NCBI RefSeq assembly: GCF_045291395.1
Contig: NZ_CP152342.1
Span: 2,294,001 to 2,358,000 of the forward strand
DNA: 64,000 bases
Origin: MR-S7 sp000400995
GTDB taxonomy: Bacteria > Pseudomonadota > Gammaproteobacteria > Burkholderiales > Burkholderiaceae_C
Reading direction: 5' to 3'
Under the pieces are notes generated by a model, which saw only the letters and a list, made by a program, of their open reading frames with translations, searched no databases and was not told where the DNA came from. The number at the start of each line of letters is the position of its first letter. Positions within the stretch are counted from its first letter, which is position 1. Below are positions 33,998-43,744 of the stretch, one piece after another. The position numbers and the translations under genes are program-made.

Positions 33998-34276
33998 TCA
34001 TTCCGGTGAGCCGCCTTGATTAGACGACGACCCGGTCGGCGCAAATGGAGTCTCACGCTTGGCATCCACTCGCCTGAATCCCCGATCTCCAGCTATGAAT
34101 GCCTCAAGCATGTAGGGAATCAGCGTGGCCGCGTCTACCGCTTCGCCATACGCCTGCGCATGCTGTATTGCGTAACGGTCGAGGTCAGCTCGCAAACTGG
34201 CCGGACAGGTGAAGGTCAACTTCGCACTGCTGTTGGATGGCAGCGGTCCCAGGCGGAGTTTTTTCGCCGTGCTCAT
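33998..34276 (-). CDS. DUF2274 protein, last gene of the trb operon
   Basis: 92 aa. The motif LRADLDRYAIQHAQAYGEAVDAATLIPYML matches DUF2274, regularly found directly after trbI. Its ATG shares one base with the trbI stop (TAATG). It looks like a DNA-binding or regulatory small protein (RHH-like), though its role is undetermined. Confidence 0.9.
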   Translation of the reverse strand: MSTAKKLRLGPLPSNSSAKLTFTCPASLRADLDRYAIQHAQAYGEAVDAATLIPYMLEAFIAGDRGFRRVDAKRETPFAPTGSSSNQGGSPE

Positions 34277-35532
34277 TACATGCCTCCCCGCTGAAGGAAC
34301 AAAGGCTGGTACGGGCGGAGCACCAGATCGCGACTGGCGATGATCCGCACCGGCAGGCCCGGCCGCGCCGTCAGCGTCGGCTGGACGTTCATGTTGCGCC
34401 GGGTCAGTTCCTGGCCCACTTGGTTGATGCTGTCCTGCGCGCTGTCGCGCCCGGCGATGATGATCCGGTTGCCGTCCTGCCGGTTCTCCGGCGCGGCCAG
34501 CTCAGCGCCCACGCCCAGCAGCGTGGTCAGCGCCGCCCCTGCCAGGATGCGGCCCCAGTGGCGATCCACATCATCCTCCAGCCCCGCGTAACCCGCAGGG
34601 TCGGTGCCCACGAGGTTGTCCAGCGTCAGCGAAGACGTGTCCGGCAGGATGATCCGGTTCCACACCATCTGCACGCGGCTCTGCCCGTAGCTCACCTGGC
34701 TGTTGTACTTGCCCAAGACGCGCGAGCCCTGCGGAATCAGCAGGAAGCGCCCCGTGGCCGAGTCATAGACCGGCTCCGTCACCGTGGCGATCACGTCGCC
34801 CGGCAGGTCGGACTTGATGCCAGTGACCAACGCCGCCGCGATCACCGTCCCAGCCATCACCTGGTACGGCGAGGCCGGCATCTGGAGATGGCCGGAATTG
34901 CGGGTTTCCGTAGAGCCGCCTTTCAGGAAAGCCTCTTTCTGGTCTTGCCGGTTCTGCACAGCGGTCGGGTCGGATGGCTGGGCCGCCGTCGAGCCCGGCC
35001 CGGCTGCCAGCGGATCGAAGCCCGCCAAGGCGCTACCGGGCGAAGCCGCCGCGACTTGGGCCGCGCCAGGCGCTGCGGCCTTGCCCTGCTGGCCCGAGCG
35101 GAAGAACACCGACGAGGCCGCCGCCGCTTCGGCCTCCTTGCGCAAGGCATCGTTGGGGTCGTGGCCCGGCGGCATGTAGGTGGGCTGCTGCGCGGCCACG
35201 ATGGCCGGCCCCAGGTCGCCCGGCAGCGGCGGCCCCAGCTCGGGCACCTTCGGCAGCTTGGAGTAGTCGGACGGCAACCCATCCAGCCCTTCGGACTTCG
35301 AGACACGATCCACGTTGTACAGCTCGTTCTGCCAGCCTGCGCCGCGCCGGTGGGGCTGCAGAGCCCAGATCGTGGCCCCGAGCACCGCGACCGACAGGCC
35401 GCCGGTGAGGATGGCCAAGGTGCGCCGGTTCAGGCGCGTGACCGGGCGCGGCTGGGCACGTAGCGCTACGGCCTCGGGCGCCACCTTGCCCTCCTGAGAA
35501 GTGGCATGGTCGGGGGTGTTGTCTTGGCTCAT
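34276..35532 (-). CDS. trbI: TrbI/VirB10-like conjugation protein
   Basis: 418 aa. One membrane helix (LAILTGGLSVAVLGATIWAL) near residue 45, a Pro-rich periplasmic linker, then the VirB10 domain with PYQVMAGTVIAAALVTGI, LLIPQGSRVLGKY and GRDLVL-like end. It bridges inner and outer membranes of the type IV secretion channel. ATG 35532 preferred: GGAGGAATTGAGC lies upstream, and a TTG six nt earlier is less likely. Two nt separate it from the trbG stop. Confidence 0.95.
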   Translation of the reverse strand: MSQDNTPDHATSQEGKVAPEAVALRAQPRPVTRLNRRTLAILTGGLSVAVLGATIWALQPHRRGAGWQNELYNVDRVSKSEGLDGLPSDYSKLPKVPELGPPLPGDLGPAIVAAQQPTYMPPGHDPNDALRKEAEAAAASSVFFRSGQQGKAAAPGAAQVAAASPGSALAGFDPLAAGPGSTAAQPSDPTAVQNRQDQKEAFLKGGSTETRNSGHLQMPASPYQVMAGTVIAAALVTGIKSDLPGDVIATVTEPVYDSATGRFLLIPQGSRVLGKYNSQVSYGQSRVQMVWNRIILPDTSSLTLDNLVGTDPAGYAGLEDDVDRHWGRILAGAALTTLLGVGAELAAPENRQDGNRIIIAGRDSAQDSINQVGQELTRRNMNVQPTLTARPGLPVRIIASRDLVLRPYQPLFLQRGGM

Positions 35533-35534
35533 GC

Positions 35535-36524
35535 TCAATTCCTCCGTGCCACGCCATCGGTGCGCTCAATCCGCACCACGTCGCCCCTGTCTCCCCCCAG
35601 GCGCAGTTCGGCCGCGCCAAACAGGCGATCCACGATGTAGTACGGCGAGCGGAAGCGGTAGTTCACCAACTGCCCGTCGCCCTGTGCGCCGATCACGAAC
35701 AACGGCGGCAACTCGCCTTGAGCGATGCCCGCCGGAAACTGGATATAGACCTTCTCGCCATCGTCGAAAGCGCGCAGCGGCTTCCATGGCGGATTGCTGC
35801 CGCTGACCGCGTAGCGAAAGCGGATCTTCTCCAGCGACAGCCCGGCATCGACCGGCGCCGCAGCACTGGCCGCCTGCGCCTGGCGCTGCAGGGCCAGCAT
35901 CCTGTCCTTCGGGTACTCCCAGGACACCGACGCCATCCATGTCTTCTCGGTCGAGGTCAGCTCCAACAGGTAGGTGCGCCGGCTGGTGGTGATGACCAGA
36001 TTGGTCTTCAGGCCCGAGCGGATCGGCTTGACCATCACGTTCACGCGCAGCGCATCGCCGCTGCCGCTGGACGTGTCCCCGACGATCCAGCGCACCGTGT
36101 CACCGGCGGCCACCGTCACCAGTTCCTCGCCCGGCTGGAGCGCCACCACGGTCACGCGGCCGACGGCCGCATAGACTTGGTACAGCGCCCCATCGGTGAA
36201 CGGCCAGACCTGGATAGCGTTCACATAGCCTTCGCGCGTGGGCGCAATGCGCGCCTCGGCATTGGCGCGGGTCACGCGCACCTTCTCGTCGGAAGGTTCG
36301 GGCGACGCCTTGGCGTCCGCTGAACCGGGCAACGGCTTCATCTGGCCAGGAAGTGCCAGGGGTTCAGGCACGCTGACCACTTCCACCGGCTTCGGTGCTT
36401 CGGGCAGCGGCTGGGCCTGCACAGGTTCATCCAGCGAGATCAACGGCGGTTTGCCCTGCGTGGCGCAGCCCGCGAGGGCAGCAAGTGTCAGCACGGAAAC
36501 ACAAAAGCTGAAAGGCACATTCAT
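35535..36524 (-). CDS. trbG: TrbG/VirB9-like conjugation protein
   Basis: 329 aa lipoprotein (lipobox LAGCA). A Pro/Glu-rich segment is followed by the VirB9 domain (IRYGA-type beta-sheets: GRVTVVALQPGEELVTVAAG, GDVIRIE-type end). It builds the outer-membrane core with TrbI and TrbH-like. The ATG overlaps the upstream trbF stop by four nt (ATGA). Confidence 0.95.
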   Translation of the reverse strand: MNVPFSFCVSVLTLAALAGCATQGKPPLISLDEPVQAQPLPEAPKPVEVVSVPEPLALPGQMKPLPGSADAKASPEPSDEKVRVTRANAEARIAPTREGYVNAIQVWPFTDGALYQVYAAVGRVTVVALQPGEELVTVAAGDTVRWIVGDTSSGSGDALRVNVMVKPIRSGLKTNLVITTSRRTYLLELTSTEKTWMASVSWEYPKDRMLALQRQAQAASAAAPVDAGLSLEKIRFRYAVSGSNPPWKPLRAFDDGEKVYIQFPAGIAQGELPPLFVIGAQGDGQLVNYRFRSPYYIVDRLFGAAELRLGGDRGDVVRIERTDGVARRN

Positions 36525-37225
36525 GGTCTGGCTCCTTCGGAAGAATCGAGTTCACGGCTCCACGCCAGGCCATTGACGTAGATACCCAGAGGGTTCTTGC
36601 GCACGCGCTGCTCCGTGCGTGGGGTCTGCAGCACCGTGGAAACCACCGCGTTCCAGCGCTCGGTGCGCTCCAGCGCCCCGTTCACAAAGCGCGTCTCCGT
36701 CCAGCGCACGTTGAAAGACGCCTCGCTGGCGCGGGTCACGCTGGACACCTGCACCGTCACCGACTCCTTGCCGATGCGCGAGAACGGATCGGCCGCCCGC
36801 GCGTACTCGTTGAGCACCACGGCACCCTTGTCGGTGGTGTAGTCATAGGCATCGAGCCAGTTCTGGCGCACCACGATGGGGTCAATGGACAGCCCGCGCA
36901 CCAGGCCGATGAAGCGGCCCAGGTGGTAGGCCACCTGGGCATCGCCGGGCTGGTACGGCGTGGCGGCCTCGCCCACGGCGCGCACCTGGCCCGACTGGTC
37001 CACCTCGATCACATAGGGCGTCACGATGGACTGCGCCGAGCGCCAGACCAGGCCGCCGGCCATCAGCAGCGCGAGCGCGAGGCAGCCGAAGGCCATCAGG
37101 CGCCAGTTCTTCGCCTGCACGCGCGGCGAGCCGATGCGCTCGTCCCAGACCTGGGCAGCCGACTGGTATGGGGTGGCAGGCTGCGGCGTGTCGGCGTAGC
37201 GCACCTGCGGTCGTTTGAATCGCAT
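36521..37225 (-). CDS. trbF: TrbF/VirB8-like conjugation protein
   Basis: 234 aa. One helix (LMAFGCLALALLMAGGLVW) anchors the protein in the inner membrane. The periplasmic VirB8 domain has SVTVQVSSVTRASEASFNVRW and LGIYVNGLAWSREL at the end. It links inner- and outer-membrane parts of the channel. AGGAGAACTCCC precedes the ATG. Confidence 0.95.
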   Translation of the reverse strand: MRFKRPQVRYADTPQPATPYQSAAQVWDERIGSPRVQAKNWRLMAFGCLALALLMAGGLVWRSAQSIVTPYVIEVDQSGQVRAVGEAATPYQPGDAQVAYHLGRFIGLVRGLSIDPIVVRQNWLDAYDYTTDKGAVVLNEYARAADPFSRIGKESVTVQVSSVTRASEASFNVRWTETRFVNGALERTERWNAVVSTVLQTPRTEQRVRKNPLGIYVNGLAWSRELDSSEGARP

Positions 37226-37255
37226 GGGAGTTCTCCTTGAGGATCAGGAATCGCG

Positions 37256-38557
37256 TCATTCGTCAGGACTGCGCAGGCTTGGCCCTTGGCTGGAGCTGCC
37301 GCCGTCCCCACCGCGCAGCGTGTGGGCGGCGGTCGTAGCGGCATGGGTGAGCTGTTGCCTTCGATGCAGGCGCTTGGCCCAGGCGGGCTGTTCGGTGGAT
37401 GGCGCCGAGCTTGCGCCCGGTGCGGCGCCACCGGCCCCGGATGCTGATGCCGCGCCTTCGGGCCAGAAGGCGGCGGCCATGCGCTCCTTCATCGAGCGCG
37501 CGCCGGTCTTGGCGACATTGCCCACGCCGGCGGCTGCACCCTTGAGGCCGCCGCCCGCAGCGGCGGAGCCGGCCTCGAACGCCGACCTGGCACTGCCGGC
37601 GGTTGCAGCCACGGAGCGAGCAGCACCCGGGGCCATGCGCGCACCTGCGGCAACGGCGCTGCCAACGCCCGTGGCAGCAGTGCCGACCGCCACGGCGGCA
37701 CCTGTAGCGCCAACAGCGGCTCCAGCCATGGCCCCCGCACCCAACTGCGGCCCGCCGGACACCAGCCCGGTCGCAATGCCCGGCCCGAAGATGCCCAGCG
37801 CCAGCATGGCCAGCGAGGCCAGCATGATGACCAGCGCGTGGTCGATGGAGGGCTCGGCCCCCGCCGGCGCCTTGAACTCGGCGAACAGCCCCGTCCCGAT
37901 CCCGACGATGACGGCCAGCACCAGCACCTTGATGCCCGAGGACACGACATTGCCTAGCACCTTCTCGGCGAGGAATGCCGTCTTGTTCCACAGCGCGAAC
38001 GGCACCAGCACGAAGCCCGCCAGCGTGGTCAGCTTGAACTCCAGCAGCGTCACGAAGAGCTGCACGGCCAGCACGAAGAAGCACAGGATCAGCACCAGCC
38101 AGGCCAGGAACAGCACCGCGATGGTGTCCAGATGGACGAACACCTCGGGAAAGCCCGCCATCTGGCCGATCTGCTCCATGATCGGCCGCCCGGCCTCGAT
38201 GCCGACCTGCGCCAGCCGTCCGGGCTGCAGCAGCTGCGCCTGGCTCAGGCCCGAGCCCGATGCGGTCAGGCCCAGCCCCGCAAAAGACCTGAACACGATG
38301 CCCGCCAGGCTGTTGAAGTTGCCGATGATGTAGGCGAAGGCGCCCACATAGAGCACCTTGCGCAGCAGCTTGGCGATCACGTCCTCGCCCTGGCCGCTGG
38401 CGTGGCCCATCGCCCAGAACAGCCCGGCGAGCGTCATGTCGATGGCGATCAGCGTGGCCGTGAGGAACGCCACCTCGCCCTGCAGCAACCCGAAGCCCGA
38501 GTCGATGTAGCGCGAGAAGGTATCGAGGAAGCGGTCGATAACCGCGACGTCGTTCAT
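37256..38557 (-). CDS. trbL: TrbL conjugation membrane protein
   Basis: 433 aa. It begins VAVIDRFLDTFSRYIDSGFG, has five to six membrane helices in residues 20-290, then an Ala/Gly-rich hydrophilic tail (VAVGTAATGVGSAVAAGA). This is the TrbL/VirB6 layout. The start overlaps the TrbK-like stop by four nt (ATGA). Long upstream frame is a shadow. Confidence 0.95.
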   Translation of the reverse strand: MNDVAVIDRFLDTFSRYIDSGFGLLQGEVAFLTATLIAIDMTLAGLFWAMGHASGQGEDVIAKLLRKVLYVGAFAYIIGNFNSLAGIVFRSFAGLGLTASGSGLSQAQLLQPGRLAQVGIEAGRPIMEQIGQMAGFPEVFVHLDTIAVLFLAWLVLILCFFVLAVQLFVTLLEFKLTTLAGFVLVPFALWNKTAFLAEKVLGNVVSSGIKVLVLAVIVGIGTGLFAEFKAPAGAEPSIDHALVIMLASLAMLALGIFGPGIATGLVSGGPQLGAGAMAGAAVGATGAAVAVGTAATGVGSAVAAGARMAPGAARSVAATAGSARSAFEAGSAAAGGGLKGAAAGVGNVAKTGARSMKERMAAAFWPEGAASASGAGGAAPGASSAPSTEQPAWAKRLHRRQQLTHAATTAAHTLRGGDGGSSSQGPSLRSPDE

Positions 38558-38829
38558 GGCGCCGTCCCCGGCTGGACGGGATCCTTCGCATAGGGCGAAG
38601 GCCTCGGGCGCATGAAGCGCTTGCGCACCGCATCGGCCACCGCCATGCACTGCGCCTCGCCGACCCGTGCGCGATCCACGCGGCACTCGGCCTGCAGTTC
38701 CTTCAACCGCTCGGGGTTCTCGGCCAGCGCCTCGGCCGATTCGATGGGAGCAGGCTTGCTGCAAGCCGTCAGCAACAATGCCTGTGCCAGTGCGAAGGCA
38801 CCGGCCACGAACAGGAGATTTCTGCGCAT
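38554..38829 (-). CDS. trbK: TrbK-like entry-exclusion lipoprotein
   Basis: 91 aa. Lipoprotein signal (LLLTACSKP), then a short helical charged domain with two Cys (AECRVDRARVGEAQCMAVADAVR). Position between trbJ and trbL matches trbK, whose product blocks entry of a second copy of the element. Identification rests on position, size and lipobox. Confidence 0.8.
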   Translation of the reverse strand: MRRNLLFVAGAFALAQALLLTACSKPAPIESAEALAENPERLKELQAECRVDRARVGEAQCMAVADAVRKRFMRPRPSPYAKDPVQPGTAP

Positions 38830-38836
38830 GGCGGCC

Positions 38837-39577
38837 TCACTGGTGGTTGTAGAAGTTCACCGTGTAGGGCGTATAGGGCGTGCCGCTTCCGAGAAAGCGC
38901 CGGCGCACCTCCCGCCCGCGCTCGGCCGCCGCCGCCTGCCGGGCCAGTTCCAGCGAGGCCGCGCGATCCTGCGTGAGCTGCAGCCGCTGCGTCTGGATGG
39001 ACTGCTTGGCCTGCAGGGCCAGCAGTTGGTTGGTGGACTGCATCGCCTGCAAGGCACCGACGGCGGATTGGCTCTTGTCCACCAGATCGGCCAGCACGCC
39101 TTCATCATCCTTGACGTTCTGCGAGGCCTGGGCCTGCACCTGCATGGCCGTCTGCAAGCTGTTGAGCGTGTTCTTCCAACGCTCCTGTGTATCGCGGTAC
39201 ATCTGGTCGCCGCTCACAGTGGCGCTGTACTGCTCGGGATACAACCGGGCGAAGTCCCGATCCATCCTGGCCACGTCGTAGGCCAGACCCTTGGCCTGGT
39301 CGATCAGCCGCTGCGTCAATGCCAGGTTGGCATGCAGACGGCTCGTCACGTTGAACGGCAGGCTGGCCAGGTTGCGCGCCTGGTTCTCCAGCATCTTGGC
39401 CTCGTTCTGCAACTGCTTGATCTGGTTATAGAGCTGCTGCAGCGTCTGGATGGCCGTCAGCATGTTCTGCACGAAGTTCGAGGGATCGAACACGATGAGG
39501 GCCGCGGCCGGCTGGGCGAACATCAGCGAGCCGGACAGCACGGCGGCCAACGCGGCGGGAAGGATGCGGGGTTTCAT
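38837..39577 (-). CDS. trbJ: TrbJ conjugation protein
   Basis: 246 aa. A signal peptide ends near AQPAAALIVFD; the rest is a long helical protein (LQTLQQLYNQIKQLQNEAKML), VirB5-like. It ends GTPYTPYTVNFYNHQ, a C-terminal motif echoed by a micro-ORF at 46411. The ATG overlaps the trbE stop by four nt. Confidence 0.95.
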   Translation of the reverse strand: MKPRILPAALAAVLSGSLMFAQPAAALIVFDPSNFVQNMLTAIQTLQQLYNQIKQLQNEAKMLENQARNLASLPFNVTSRLHANLALTQRLIDQAKGLAYDVARMDRDFARLYPEQYSATVSGDQMYRDTQERWKNTLNSLQTAMQVQAQASQNVKDDEGVLADLVDKSQSAVGALQAMQSTNQLLALQAKQSIQTQRLQLTQDRAASLELARQAAAAERGREVRRRFLGSGTPYTPYTVNFYNHQ

Positions 39578-42009
39578 GACGAGATCTCCTGTGGGTGGGA
39601 AGGGAACGAGGACAGCAGGTCGGCGGCCCATGACAGGCCGCGATGGCGCAGCCAGGCGGCTGCGAAGGGAGAGGAATCGGAATGCGCAGCTGCGAGAACC
39701 GCATCCATGTCGCGCTGGTCTTGCGGTGTCGAAGCTCCGGCGAAAGCCAGTACCGCCGGCCCCAAGTCGAGGTCGAACAGGCGGTTGCCGAGACGGGATT
39801 GGTAGTAGTAATCGCGCTTCGGAACCGCAGTGGCGACGATCTCGATCTGCCGGCTGTTGAGGCCGAAGCCCTCGTAGATCGTCCTGATCTGCGGCTCGGT
39901 GGCCTGCGGGTTGGGCAGGAAGATGCGGCTGGCGCAGCTTTCGATGATCGCGGGCGCGATGCTCGAATCCTTGATGTCGGCGAGGCTCTGCGTGGCGAAG
40001 ATGACGCTGACGTTCTTCTTGCGCAGCGTCTTGAGCCACTGGCGGATGCGGGCCGCGAACACCGGGTCATCGAGAAACAGCCACGCCTCATCGAGGATCA
40101 GCAGCGTGGGCGCGCCGTCAAAGCGCTCATCGAACCGGGCAAAGAGGTAATGCAGCACGGCCATGACGGCGGCCTTGCTGTGCATCAGCTCCTCCATCTC
40201 GAAGCACTGCACGGAGCCAGCGCCCAAACGATCCGAGTCCGCATCCAGCAGCTTGCCGTGGGCGCCGCCCAGCACGTAGGGCGTGAGCGCCTGGCGCAGC
40301 GCGTTCGATTGCAGCAGCACCGACAGACCAGTCATCGTGCGCTGCTCCACGGGTGCACCGGCGAGACTGCCGAGCGCCGGCCAGATAGCCACCTTCTCAT
40401 CGGGGCCGACCGCGACGCCCTCGTGCCGCAAGCGGCCTTCAATCCATTCGGCCGCCCAGGTGCGATAGCCCTCACGGTCGATGCGGGCCAGCGGCTGGAA
40501 GGCGATCTCGCCATCCATCCCCAGGTCGTAGTACTCGCCGCCCAGGCCCAGGATCGTGGCGCGCATCGAGCGCCCCATGTCAAAGGCGAAGATGCGCGAG
40601 CCGCGATAACGACGGAACTGCATCGCCAAGGTCGCAAGCAACACCGATTTGCCCATACCGGTCGGCCCGGCCACCAGGGTGTGGCCCACGTCGCCGATAT
40701 GCGTTACCAGCCGGAACGGCGTCGCGCCTTCGGTGCGGGTCACGATCAGCGGCGGGCCGTCGAGGTGGGCGTTCTTCTCCGGCCCGGCCCATACCGCCGA
40801 TACCGGCATCAGGTGCGCCAGGTTCAGCGTCGAGACGATGGGCTGGCGGACATTGGCGTAGGCATGGCCCGGAATGGACGACAGCCAGGCATCGACTGCG
40901 TTCAAGGTCTCGGGGATGGTCACGAAGCCGCGCCCTTGAATAACGCGCTCCACCATGCGCAGCTTCTCGTCGGCCACGGCCGCATCCGCATCCATGACAG
41001 TGACAGTCGCCGTCAGGTAGCCGAAGGCCACCTGGTCGCTGCCCAGTTCCTGCAGCGCGGCGTCCGCGTCGGCCGATTTGTTGCTGGCGTCGGTATCGAC
41101 CAGCGGCGTTTCCTGCTGGAAGATGGTTTCACGCAGCAAGGCGATCACATTCTTGCGCTTGGCGAACCACTGGCGGCGCAGGCGGGAGAGTTCTTTTTCC
41201 GCATCGGCTTTGTCCATGCAGAGAAACCGGGTTGACCAGCGATAGGCAAAGCCGAGGCGGTTGAGGTCGTCCAGAATCCCCGGCCAGGTCGAGGTCGGAA
41301 AGCCCCGCACCGTCGCTACGCGCAGGTGCTGGTCGCCCAGCATCGGCGCCAGTCCACCGATCAGCGGCGCGTCTGCCAGCAGCGCGTCAAGGTGGAATGG
41401 CACCTCCGGTACGCCCACGCGGTAGCGCCGCCTCGAAACAGTGGCGTGCAGGTAGGTCAACGTCTGGCTGTCATCGAGCCACGCAATCTCCGGCATCACG
41501 CCATCAAGCAGGTCAAACACGCGATCCGTCTCTGCCACGAAGGCCGTCAGCCGCTCGCGCCAGTCCACGCCTTCGGTGGGCCGGTTCTCGTACAGCATCC
41601 CTGCTGCGCGGGCATGGGCCTCCTCCGGCGGCAGATACACCAGCGTGAGGTGATAGCCGCTCTCGAAATGGTTGCCGGAGTCCTCGAAAGCGGCCCGGCG
41701 TTCCTCGTCCACCAGCCAGGACAACGGCTCGGGAAACTCCGAGTGCGGGTAGTTGGCAGCGGGCCGCCGCTCGGCTTCGATGAACAAAGCCCAGCCCGAA
41801 CCTAAGCGGCGCAGCGCGTTGTTCAACCGCGCCGACGTGGCGATCAGCTCGCCCTGCGTCGCGCTATCGAGGTCAGGCCCCCGAAACCGCGCCGTGCGCT
41901 GGAAACTGCCGTCCTTGTTCAAGACGACGCCCGGCGCCACCAGCCCGGCCCAGGGCAGCCAGTCGGCCAGCAGCGCGGGCCGCTGGCGGTATTCGGCAAG
42001 GTTCAGCAT
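39574..42009 (-). CDS. trbE: TrbE/VirB4-like ATPase
   Basis: 811 aa. Walker A GPTGMGKSVLLATLA (about 470) and Walker B LLILDEAWLFLDD (about 655), with the VirB4 family core (DMGRSMRATILGLGG, FATQSLADIKDSSI). It energises pilus assembly at the inner membrane. It starts 12 nt after the trbD stop. Confidence 0.97.
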   Translation of the reverse strand: MLNLAEYRQRPALLADWLPWAGLVAPGVVLNKDGSFQRTARFRGPDLDSATQGELIATSARLNNALRRLGSGWALFIEAERRPAANYPHSEFPEPLSWLVDEERRAAFEDSGNHFESGYHLTLVYLPPEEAHARAAGMLYENRPTEGVDWRERLTAFVAETDRVFDLLDGVMPEIAWLDDSQTLTYLHATVSRRRYRVGVPEVPFHLDALLADAPLIGGLAPMLGDQHLRVATVRGFPTSTWPGILDDLNRLGFAYRWSTRFLCMDKADAEKELSRLRRQWFAKRKNVIALLRETIFQQETPLVDTDASNKSADADAALQELGSDQVAFGYLTATVTVMDADAAVADEKLRMVERVIQGRGFVTIPETLNAVDAWLSSIPGHAYANVRQPIVSTLNLAHLMPVSAVWAGPEKNAHLDGPPLIVTRTEGATPFRLVTHIGDVGHTLVAGPTGMGKSVLLATLAMQFRRYRGSRIFAFDMGRSMRATILGLGGEYYDLGMDGEIAFQPLARIDREGYRTWAAEWIEGRLRHEGVAVGPDEKVAIWPALGSLAGAPVEQRTMTGLSVLLQSNALRQALTPYVLGGAHGKLLDADSDRLGAGSVQCFEMEELMHSKAAVMAVLHYLFARFDERFDGAPTLLILDEAWLFLDDPVFAARIRQWLKTLRKKNVSVIFATQSLADIKDSSIAPAIIESCASRIFLPNPQATEPQIRTIYEGFGLNSRQIEIVATAVPKRDYYYQSRLGNRLFDLDLGPAVLAFAGASTPQDQRDMDAVLAAAHSDSSPFAAAWLRHRGLSWAADLLSSFPSHPQEISS

Positions 42010-42021
42010 GGCGGCATCCCC

Positions 42022-42318
42022 CTACACGTCCAGCAGCGGCCGGTGCTTGATGTGGCGGGCGAAGACCTGCATGAACTGCGGATCGACGCGTGCACCCCAG
42101 ACCGCCAGCGCATGGCCGGCGATCCAGAGCACCACGCCTGGAATCCACATCTGCAGGCCCAGGCCCACGGCGGCGGCCAAGGTGCCATTGGTGATGGCCA
42201 CGGTGCGCGGCGCACCGCCCATCAGGATCGGCTCGGTCAGAGCCCTATGCAGCGGCACCTCGAAGCCGGGCAAAGTCCCGTATGAATTGCCCTGCACGCC
42301 ATCGTGGGCCGCGTTCAT
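42022..42318 (-). CDS. trbD: TrbD conjugation protein
   Basis: 98 aa. VirB3-like: two membrane segments (TNGTLAAAVGLGLQMWIPGVVLW) and FARHIKHRPLLDV end. Its ATG lies in the trbC stop overlap (ATGA). It is small, but its position between trbE and trbC is canonical. Confidence 0.93.
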   Translation of the reverse strand: MNAAHDGVQGNSYGTLPGFEVPLHRALTEPILMGGAPRTVAITNGTLAAAVGLGLQMWIPGVVLWIAGHALAVWGARVDPQFMQVFARHIKHRPLLDV

Positions 42319-42698
42319 ACGACGGCCCCGCCCGAGAAGCTGAAGAACGACAGGAAGAACGAGGACGCGGCAAACGCGATGGACAGGCCAAAGACGATCT
42401 GGATCAGCTTGCGGAAGCCGCCCGAGGTGTCGCCAAAGGCCAGCGCCAGGCCCGTGGCGATGATGATGATGACCGCGATGATCCGGGCCACCGGCCCCTG
42501 GACGGATTCGAGAATGGCCTGCAGCGGCTTCTCCCAGGGCATGCTGGAGCCAGCGGCCTGGGCAGCACTGGCAAGCAGCAGTAGCAGCGCGGCCAGCAGC
42601 AGGCCCTGCAGGGCCGGGCGAGCCAAGCTATCCAGTCGTGCGGGCCGGGGCAACGAATTTGCGGAAATACGGAAAGCAGGAACGATCATCTGCGTCAT
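42315..42698 (-). CDS. trbC: TrbC pilin-like protein
   Basis: 127 aa. A long signal sequence with a hydrophobic core and cleavage near QAAGSSMPW, then two membrane helices (ILESVQGPVARIIAVIIIIATGLAL, IVFGLSIAFAASSFFLSFF). That is the VirB2/TrbC pilin plan, and the mature pilin may be cyclised by TraF. It overlaps trbB by four nt. Confidence 0.95.
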   Translation of the reverse strand: MTQMIVPAFRISANSLPRPARLDSLARPALQGLLLAALLLLLASAAQAAGSSMPWEKPLQAILESVQGPVARIIAVIIIIATGLALAFGDTSGGFRKLIQIVFGLSIAFAASSFFLSFFSFSGGAVV

Positions 42699-43744
42699 GG
42701 CAGTTCTCCAGGTTGGTCAGGGGACAGGGGAAGTGCAGTGGCAGGCACTGCGGGGGAAACCAGCGGCAGCTCAGGGAACGGCGTTTCCAGTGCGTCCGCC
42801 AGGTGATACCCAACGCCGTCGAAACCGACGACACGGGCGATGCTCTCGATGCGGCGCTTGCGCCCGCGCCCGGCGATGTGGATGACCACGTTGACCGCCT
42901 CGGCGATCAGCGCACGGGGCGGGTTCACCGCCACTTCGAGAATCAGTTGCTCCAGGCGCAGCAATGCGCCGAGCGCGGAGCCGGCGTGGATCGTGGCAAT
43001 GCCGCCCGGATGGCCGGTGCCCCACACCTTGATGAGATCCAGCGCCTCGGCGCCGCGTACCTCGCCGACCACGACGCGGTCAGGCCGCAGGCGCATGGAC
43101 GAGCGCACCAGCTCGGTCATGGACACGATGCCCTGGCGCGTGCGCAGCGGCACGTGGTCGCGCGCCGCGCATTGCAGCTCCACCGTGTCTTCGAGCACCA
43201 GCACACGGTCGCCGGTGGCGGCGATCTCGGCCAGCAGCGCATTCGCCAGCGTGGTCTTGCCCGTGCTGGTGCCACCGGCGATCAGGATGTTCTGGCGCTC
43301 GCGCACGGCGCGCACCAGCAAGCCCGCCTGCGCGGCGGTCATCATCCCGTCCTCGATGTAGCGCGACAGCGGGATCACGCCCACGGCGCGCTTGCGCAGG
43401 GCGAAGGCCGGCCCCGGCGCAGCGGGCGGCAGGATGCCCTCGAAGCGTTCGCCCGTCTCGGGCAGTTCTGCCGTCAACAGCGGCTGGCCCCGATGCACTT
43501 CCGCGCCGACGTGGGCGGCCACCAGCCGGATGATGCGTTCGCCATCCGCTTCGGACAGTTCCACGCCCATCGGCGCGCGGCCCGACGAAAGCCGGTCGAT
43601 CCACAAGGTGCGATCCGGGTTGAGCATGATTTCCACCACGTCCGGGTCTTCCAGCGCGGCGGCGATCAGTGGCCCCATCGCCGTGCGCAGCATCTGGATG
43701 CGGCGGTCCAGCGAAACGGCGGTGAAGGAAGGAACGGCGCTCAT
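42695..43744 (-). CDS. trbB: TrbB/VirB11-like ATPase
   Basis: 349 aa. GGTSTGKTTLANALLAEI is the Walker A, followed by LVLEDTVELQC and a family box RPDRVVVGEVRGAEALDLIK. It is a hexameric AAA traffic ATPase that drives pilus assembly and transfer. It is the first of the trb genes and overlaps the CopG-like gene by four nt. Confidence 0.97.
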   Translation of the reverse strand: MSAVPSFTAVSLDRRIQMLRTAMGPLIAAALEDPDVVEIMLNPDRTLWIDRLSSGRAPMGVELSEADGERIIRLVAAHVGAEVHRGQPLLTAELPETGERFEGILPPAAPGPAFALRKRAVGVIPLSRYIEDGMMTAAQAGLLVRAVRERQNILIAGGTSTGKTTLANALLAEIAATGDRVLVLEDTVELQCAARDHVPLRTRQGIVSMTELVRSSMRLRPDRVVVGEVRGAEALDLIKVWGTGHPGGIATIHAGSALGALLRLEQLILEVAVNPPRALIAEAVNVVIHIAGRGRKRRIESIARVVGFDGVGYHLADALETPFPELPLVSPAVPATALPLSPDQPGELP